A stretch of 64,000 nt of DNA from Bacteroidales bacterium (GTDB lineage Bacteria > Bacteroidota > Bacteroidia > Bacteroidales > UBA932): the NCBI GenBank assembly GCA_017614715.1, contig JAGABI010000039.1:1-64000 (forward strand), written 5' to 3'. The translations under genes were made by a program, and so were the position numbers. A model generated the notes under the pieces. The model was not told where the DNA came from. It did no database searches and saw nothing but the letters and a program-made list of their open reading frames with translations. Every line of letters begins with the position of its first letter. Position 1 is the first letter of the stretch. Below, piece by piece: positions 59,514 through 64,000 of the stretch.

Positions 59514-61445
59514 TTATACCTCCTCCGAATATTTGTTGATGAGATATTCTACTGTAAGGATAGCGCCGGTGGCGGTAGCGGAGTTGATGGCTCCGTGAGG
59601 GTAGTGAGGCGGATTGCCGTCGTAGAGTTCTGCCACAGCTCCGATACCGTGTATGGTCATATCCTCTGCAAAGCCCTTTATCATCTCGCGGGCCTCGCGC
59701 AGGAATGCACTGTCGTAAAGCTTGAATCCCGCCATAGCATAGTACTTGAGCAGCCAGGGGCGGGTGCTGCCGTTATGGTACGCAAGGTCGCGGTCGTGCT
59801 GGTTGCCGTCGTAAATCCCCTTGAACAGCGGGTTCTTGGGTGTCAGGGTGCGGATGCCGCGGGTTGTGAGCAGATCCTGGCGGACTGCCCTGAACACCAT
59901 GTCCTGCACCTCCTCGCTGAGAGGGCTGTAGGGGAGTGCGATTGCAAACAGCTGGTTGGGGCGGGTGGCATTGTCCGGGCCTTCAGAACCGATATAGTCC
60001 GCCAGATGGCCCCGCTCTTCGCACCAGAACATATCGTAGAAGTTGCGGTCAATCTTGTCTGCAATATCCTCGTAACGGCTTGCCTTTTCAATATTCTTGG
60101 CGTGCTTGCGCTCCATATTTGCGGCAAAGCGCAGCGCGTTGTACCACAATGCGTTGGTTTCAACCTGATAGCCCGCGCGTTCTGTAACTGGCTGACCCTG
60201 GGTGTATGCGTTCATCCAGCTCAGGGCCGTGCCGGGCAGGGAAGACCACAGCATACCGTTGTCGTGCAATCTTGCCTCCGGGCGGCCGCCGGCCATGTAG
60301 CTGCCAAGAATGGCGTTTACGATGCTGCCGTATTTGTCCCATACAGATTTACCACGGCCGGTGAACGCCGCCAGCTCCTGGATAAGGGTGATAAAGCCCA
60401 GAGGGGCCTCCACCTCGTTGCAGGAACTCATCAGGGCGGTGTTCCACTTCTCTGCCTGGCCGTCCAACACGGCGGTGTAATCCTTCACGCTGCCGGTGTT
60501 GTGGAGGATGATTCCGGGCGCGGAGATATAAGTGCCACGCAGTTCTCCGACACCCATCCAGGTGAAGCCGCTGCTGATCTCCAGCCACTGGCGGTGGAAC
60601 AGCAGGCGCGATGCTGCAAAGCGCAAGGTGGAGTCAAAGTCGTCGTGAGTGCCTATCGCAGCTACCTCCCTTGTGAACTGCCGCTTGAAAGAGGCGGGGT
60701 CGCAGGGTGCGGTAGAGGCGGAGAAGACGATGCTTTCCCCCTTCTTGATGGGCATCTCAAAATAGCCCGGATTGAAGAGGTCCTCCGTGCAGTCAAAGCC
60801 GCGGCGGAACTCTTCCGGATAGGTGACTCCGTTGTACCATGAAGCATCCGCAGTGAAGGCAGCCTTCTTGCTGAGCTGCATATAAAGGGTGGGGAGTACC
60901 TGATAGAGTTTGTAGGCCATGCCGTTTTCCACCTCGCTGCCGCGCGTGTCAGCCACGTCGTTCTTGCTTGTGAGGGCGTGGATGCTGCGGAAAGAGAGCA
61001 TCGGGCGCAGCCTCAGCGTGGTTTGGGAGTGTGCGTCAAGCAGGGTGTATTTGATAAGTACGCGGTCTTCGTTCTCTACCATCAGCAGCTGTTTCTGCAA
61101 TTTGATGCCGCCGATGTGATATGTGATTGTGGGGACAGGTTCGTTTTCGTAATCTACGATATACTTGTGTCCGCGGGGTTCGAAAACCTTGCCGTAGCAA
61201 TGGATTCCAAGGTTGAACTCCTTCTCGTGCTGGATCAGAGTCTCGTCCAGGGAAGAGAGGAGGATATGCCTGCGCCAGTTCATCTCCTCTATGGGGACAG
61301 CCAGCAGGCAGTGGTATTTACGTGTGTTGCAGCAAACTATCGTTGTGTTCGCGTATGCGCCGGTGCGGTTGGTGGCAATTAATTCCCGCTTCAGCGAGTA
61401 TTCCAGATTGACCAGTTCCGCTTTGTTGAATTTGAGATACGCCAT
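59514..61445 (-). CDS. Glycogen debranching enzyme (amylo-alpha-1,6-glucosidase type)
   Basis: A 643-residue enzyme: N-terminal beta-sandwich domain (about 10-230; KRELIATNRTGAYANTTIV and VFEPRGHKYIVDYENEPVPT) and a C-terminal (alpha/alpha)6 barrel (about 265-635) with FTWMGVG, RPEARLHDNGMLWSSLPGTALSW, VETNALWYNALRFAA and GTRPWLLKYYAMAGFKLYD-like segment (reads NGSTRPWLLKYYA). This is the GDE_C architecture that removes alpha-1,6 branch stubs. First gene of the operon GDE - GT4 - GH57 - GT3/GT35 - ribF - small membrane protein. Confidence 0.92.
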   Translation of the reverse strand: MAYLKFNKAELVNLEYSLKRELIATNRTGAYANTTIVCCNTRKYHCLLAVPIEEMNWRRHILLSSLDETLIQHEKEFNLGIHCYGKVFEPRGHKYIVDYENEPVPTITYHIGGIKLQKQLLMVENEDRVLIKYTLLDAHSQTTLRLRPMLSFRSIHALTSKNDVADTRGSEVENGMAYKLYQVLPTLYMQLSKKAAFTADASWYNGVTYPEEFRRGFDCTEDLFNPGYFEMPIKKGESIVFSASTAPCDPASFKRQFTREVAAIGTHDDFDSTLRFAASRLLFHRQWLEISSGFTWMGVGELRGTYISAPGIILHNTGSVKDYTAVLDGQAEKWNTALMSSCNEVEAPLGFITLIQELAAFTGRGKSVWDKYGSIVNAILGSYMAGGRPEARLHDNGMLWSSLPGTALSWMNAYTQGQPVTERAGYQVETNALWYNALRFAANMERKHAKNIEKASRYEDIADKIDRNFYDMFWCEERGHLADYIGSEGPDNATRPNQLFAIALPYSPLSEEVQDMVFRAVRQDLLTTRGIRTLTPKNPLFKGIYDGNQHDRDLAYHNGSTRPWLLKYYAMAGFKLYDSAFLREAREMIKGFAEDMTIHGIGAVAELYDGNPPHYPHGAINSATATGAILTVEYLINKYSEEV

Positions 61446-61473
61446 ATAAATTTGAAACTTCTGTTTGAAGCCG

Positions 61474-61505
61474 CAAATTTAGCAAATTCAGCAGTTTAAC
61501 CCAAG
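61474..61505 (-). promoter_or_regulatory. Promoter of the glycogen operon
   Basis: Minus strand: CTTG (61505-61502), a 20-nt spacer, then TAAATTTG (61481-61474), an exact -7 box with -33 one base off. Transcription should start near 61467, about 22 nt before the debranching enzyme ATG. Confidence 0.65.
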
Positions 61506-61507
61506 GT

Positions 61508-62212
61508 TTATCCCAAGATTTTTTTCTTGTTTACGCCAATTGCGAAATCTTTAAGGTAGAAGGGCTCCATATAGGCCACATCTTCAAAGTTTTCGTTTAT
61601 AAAGTTTCTATAGGCGAGAGGGGAAATATACTCTGCTGAAGGGTTGCACGGGATAAAAATTGCACCCTCCCTTTCAATGATACTTTCAAATTTAAAGCAG
61701 CCGTTTCCGCAGAAAAGCAACCGCTTGCCGGAGGGCAGTTCGCTGTATGACGAGCCGTCCAGAATCATTGGGGAGATGTCACCGATACGGGTTCCGTCAC
61801 CGTCGTAGAGTGCCTGGTAAACCTCCATGCGGCGGGCGTCTATCATCGGGATTACGTAATTTGCGCCTGCCTGGGACAAGGCGATGCCCTGTGCGGCCAG
61901 AATGTCCAGCGTGCCGACTCCTATCAGGGGGATGCCTGCGCCAAAGCAGAGCCCCTTGGCCATGGATACCCCCACGCGCAGCCCTGTGTAGGACCCCGGG
62001 CCGCTGCTCACCGCAACTGCAGAGCAATCTTTCACAGAAAGGCTGTTTCTTTTGAGCAGTTCCTCAATCATCGGGGCCAGCCGGGCGGTCTGCATCCTGG
62101 CTCCGGTTTCAATGATGCTGTCCATCGTTGCCCCATCCGCAGAAAGCGCTGCAGAGCATACGTCGGTGCTGGTTTCAATTGCCAGAATGATTGTCTCTTT
62201 ATTTGGTACCAT
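61508..62212 (-). CDS. tsaB: tRNA threonylcarbamoyladenosine biosynthesis protein TsaB
   Basis: Non-catalytic partner of TsaD in t6A37 formation. 234 residues of the ASKHA fold: ILAIETSTDVCSAALS (about 8-23), AVAVSSGPGSYTGLRVGVSMAKGL (about 68-91) and YVIPMIDARRMEVYQALYDG. ATG at 62212 or 62218 can start; both overlap the end of the HlyD-type gene. Its product feeds the pathway that TcdA (26.9 kb) completes. Confidence 0.94.
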   Translation of the reverse strand: MVPNKETIILAIETSTDVCSAALSADGATMDSIIETGARMQTARLAPMIEELLKRNSLSVKDCSAVAVSSGPGSYTGLRVGVSMAKGLCFGAGIPLIGVGTLDILAAQGIALSQAGANYVIPMIDARRMEVYQALYDGDGTRIGDISPMILDGSSYSELPSGKRLLFCGNGCFKFESIIEREGAIFIPCNPSAEYISPLAYRNFINENFEDVAYMEPFYLKDFAIGVNKKKILG

Positions 62213-63374
62213 TGCCAATGTTTATCCTGTCACCCTCCCTGAGGGTCTTGTTTATCAACTGATAGGGGCCGGCCACAATCAAGTCGCTCTCTTCCAGGCC
62301 ACTGCAAATCTCTATCCGGCCAAAATCCTGGATGCCGCATTGCACCTGCTTCAGGTGGACCAGTTGTTTGGAATCCACCGTCCAGACGCACTCTTTCCCC
62401 CCGCTTACCACAATTGCCTGCAAAGGTACAGTTAAAATGTCGTTTTTGGAACCGGTAAAGATTACAACCGATGCCGACATTCCTGGAAGGAGTGTGGTAA
62501 TCTGCTTTGAGTCAATGCTTATGTGTACCTCAAAATCGGTTGCGGAGGATATTGCACCGCCCCTTGATGCGCTCACGGCCATCTTGGTAACCTGCCCGTC
62601 GAGGGAGACGGAAGGGGAGGAGTCGGGCTTGATCTGCGCCTTGTCGCCCGCCTTGATGTTGCAGATGTCATTCTCCCCCACCTGCACTACCAGTTCCATG
62701 CTCTCCAGATTGGCTATTGTCATTATCTCTGTCCCCGCCATAGTGCTCGTGCCCACGACCCTCTCCCCGGGCTTCACCCTCAGGGAGGTTACCGTGCCCG
62801 ACACAGGGGCGTAAACGGTGGTCTTGGCCAGTTCGCTCCGGGCAGCTTCCAGCTGCGAGCGGGCCACCGCAATCTGGCATTCGCACTCTTCGCACCGGGC
62901 GGTGGCGGTTTGCAGGGCTATCAGGGCCTGTTCAAGCTGCACGGCAGGGGCGGCGTCGTTCTCCACCAGCTGCTTCAACTGATTGTATTCCAGTTCTTTG
63001 AGCCGCCTCTCGCACTGCTGCACGTCACGTGCCTTTATGGCGCAGCCAAGGTTCGCCTCGCACCTTGATATTGCAAGGAGATAACTCTCCTGTTTTATCT
63101 TGAACAGCAGGTCGCCCTTTTTAACGCGGTCCCCCTCCTCAAAACGCAACTCCACAATCTCGCCCGATACGTCCGGGGAGATGGTTACCTCGTTCACCGC
63201 CCTAATCAGCCCGTATGCAGAGGCTGTCTGCACTATTTCGCCACGTTCCGGGCGAACCGTTTCTGCAGCAATATCTCCCTTTTGTGGAGGGAGTAAAGCA
63301 AGCGCGGCTGTCAATGCGGCCGCCGCAATGGCAATCCACCACCCGCGTCTCTTTTTATTCTTTCTGGCACTCAT
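62199..63374 (-). CDS. HlyD/MFP-type efflux periplasmic adaptor subunit
   Basis: A 391-residue membrane-fusion protein. Basic N-terminus and one membrane helix (about 10-28), lipoyl-like half SPDVSGEIVELRFEEGDRVKKGDLLFKI, a coiled-coil hairpin (about 95-180) with several Cys (RCEECECQIA), the returning half APVSGTVTSLRVKPGERV, and beta-barrel and membrane-proximal domains. It bridges an inner-membrane pump to the TolC-like protein encoded just upstream (20-bp overlap). The pump itself, ABC (MacB-like) or RND, is not between adaptor and tsaB, so it probably lies beyond the window. Confidence 0.9.
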   Translation of the reverse strand: MSARKNKKRRGWWIAIAAAALTAALALLPPQKGDIAAETVRPERGEIVQTASAYGLIRAVNEVTISPDVSGEIVELRFEEGDRVKKGDLLFKIKQESYLLAISRCEANLGCAIKARDVQQCERRLKELEYNQLKQLVENDAAPAVQLEQALIALQTATARCEECECQIAVARSQLEAARSELAKTTVYAPVSGTVTSLRVKPGERVVGTSTMAGTEIMTIANLESMELVVQVGENDICNIKAGDKAQIKPDSSPSVSLDGQVTKMAVSASRGGAISSATDFEVHISIDSKQITTLLPGMSASVVIFTGSKNDILTVPLQAIVVSGGKECVWTVDSKQLVHLKQVQCGIQDFGRIEICSGLEESDLIVAGPYQLINKTLREGDRINIGNGTK

Positions 63375-64000
63375 TGTAATATAGATTCAATATTATCTTC
63401 TGAAACAGATATTTACACCTGCACTGGAGATGGTCGCACGAACTTTGCGCATACTCCTCGCCCGCCTGAAGCCATTGGGCGGTGGAGATTGACCCCAGTT
63501 CATATTCCCGGTCGGCGAGACGCAACTTCTCTGCGCAATACTCCCGTCGCGCCCTGAGCGACTCCTGCTGGTTTTCCAGCAGGATGCATTGCTGCCTGAG
63601 TTGGAGCAGATTACAGGCGGACTCCTCTGCGGTTTGCTGCAGCCGGAGCCGCTGCATCTCAAGCTCACTCCTGGCGCGAGCCAGGTCTCCTGCGGCCTTG
63701 CCGCCATCCAGTATAGGAACCACCAGCGAGAGCGATACAGAGGGGTTGCGGTTGTTGCTGACCTGATCCTTGAATACGGCATCGGAAGCGTCGCTATAGT
63801 AAGTTCCGTATGCCGCGGAGAGTGACAGCGTCGGGAGCAGAGCCCCCTTTGCGGCCCTGAGAGAGTTCTCGGCAGCCTTGACAGAGTGCTCCGCGGCCGC
63901 CACCGCAGGGATGTGCGGGAGATAATCCCCCTCCGGGAGAATCTCAAGAGCCGGAAGAGTTTCGAGTTCTGCCATGTCGGTAGAAAAAGGTTCTTCACGG
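63355..64000 (-). CDS. TolC-family outer-membrane efflux protein (C-terminal part)
   Basis: The frame stays open to the window edge, so this is the C-terminal 215 or so residues. It shows TolC repeats: HIPAVAAAEHSVKAAENSLRAAKGALLPTLSLSAAYG, PSVSLSLVVPILDGGKAAGDLARARSELE and a following coiled coil with LADREYELGSISTAQWLQAGEEYAQ. It forms the outer-membrane duct of a tripartite exporter with the adjacent adaptor. The ATG at 63975 is internal. The remaining N-terminal part and signal peptide lie beyond 64000. Confidence 0.88.
   Translation of the reverse strand, partial: REEPFSTDMAELETLPALEILPEGDYLPHIPAVAAAEHSVKAAENSLRAAKGALLPTLSLSAAYGTYYSDASDAVFKDQVSNNRNPSVSLSLVVPILDGGKAAGDLARARSELEMQRLRLQQTAEESACNLLQLRQQCILLENQQESLRARREYCAEKLRLADREYELGSISTAQWLQAGEEYAQSSCDHLQCRCKYLFQKIILNLYYNECQKE

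Noticed and set aside
1..64000. CRISPR arrays, rRNA operons, transposases, integrases, phage genes
   Set aside because: None seen: no regularly spaced repeats, no rRNA sequence and no DDE, tyrosine or serine recombinase motifs in any plausible ORF.

Overview
This window looks like chromosome from a member of the Bacteroidales (phylum Bacteroidota), family not resolved. Three things support this. Many genes are preceded by the Bacteroidetes-type promoter, a -33 TTTG about 19-21 nt before a -7 TAnnTTTG, and Shine-Dalgarno signals are weak. Lineage-typical families are present: DUF4290, DUF4293, WbqC-like, YhcH/YiaL, a fimbrillin-like/FISUMP lipoprotein, and the GDE - GT4 - GH57 glycogen cluster with a glycogen synthase/phosphorylase fusion. 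Gene order is also familiar: lpxD-lpxC-lpxA, rimP-nusA-infB, DUF4290-ftsK-lolA. Most of the window is dense housekeeping DNA with many 1-20 bp gene overlaps. One tRNA (Gly, CCC) is present. I see no rRNA, CRISPR array, transposase or prophage.

Layout. 0-2 kb: a highly structured non-coding segment, then rnz and an AbrB-type antitoxin/PIN toxin pair with an operator-like promoter. 2-8 kb: cell envelope (mltG, a glucosaminidase-LysM protein, lemA, a WbqC-like gene, lpxA-lpxC-lpxD, the lpxC without the fabZ part usual in this phylum). 8-13 kb: rimP-nusA-infB behind a consensus promoter and a terminator-like leader hairpin. 13-17 kb: DUF4290, ftsK, lolA. 17-22 kb is the accessory part. It holds a 700-bp non-coding tract with inverted repeats and a G10 tract, a 40-residue peptide gene, an 810-residue surface lipoprotein, and a DUF5678 + retropepsin-like protease gene pair bracketed by two copies of the 3' end of a NUDIX gene.

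22-31 kb: pyrE, RNA methyltransferase, CoA-transferase, mazG, tcdA, prfA and a sugar patch (anomeric kinase, YhcH, galM, galK). 31-49 kb: tRNA-Gly, M23 peptidase, TPR protein, rmuC, M16 peptidase, dnaX, lptB, the engB-prs-nadE operon, xseA-xseB and glgB. 49-61 kb, minus strand: a tlpA-like gene lacking its CxxC, HIT, greA, ribF and the glycogen operon (debranching enzyme, GT4, GH57, GT3-GT35 fusion). 61-64 kb: tsaB and the adaptor and outer-membrane parts of an efflux pump, cut by the window edge.

Most notable: a structured element seen twice (before rnz and at 17.2 kb) whose stem is kept with different sequences; the small DUF5678/protease module that looks inserted at a gene 3' end; a G10 tract downstream of the promoter of a surface lipoprotein; leader hairpins before rimP and greA; and two unrecognised small ORFs. 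All function calls come from reading motifs by eye; no database search was run.
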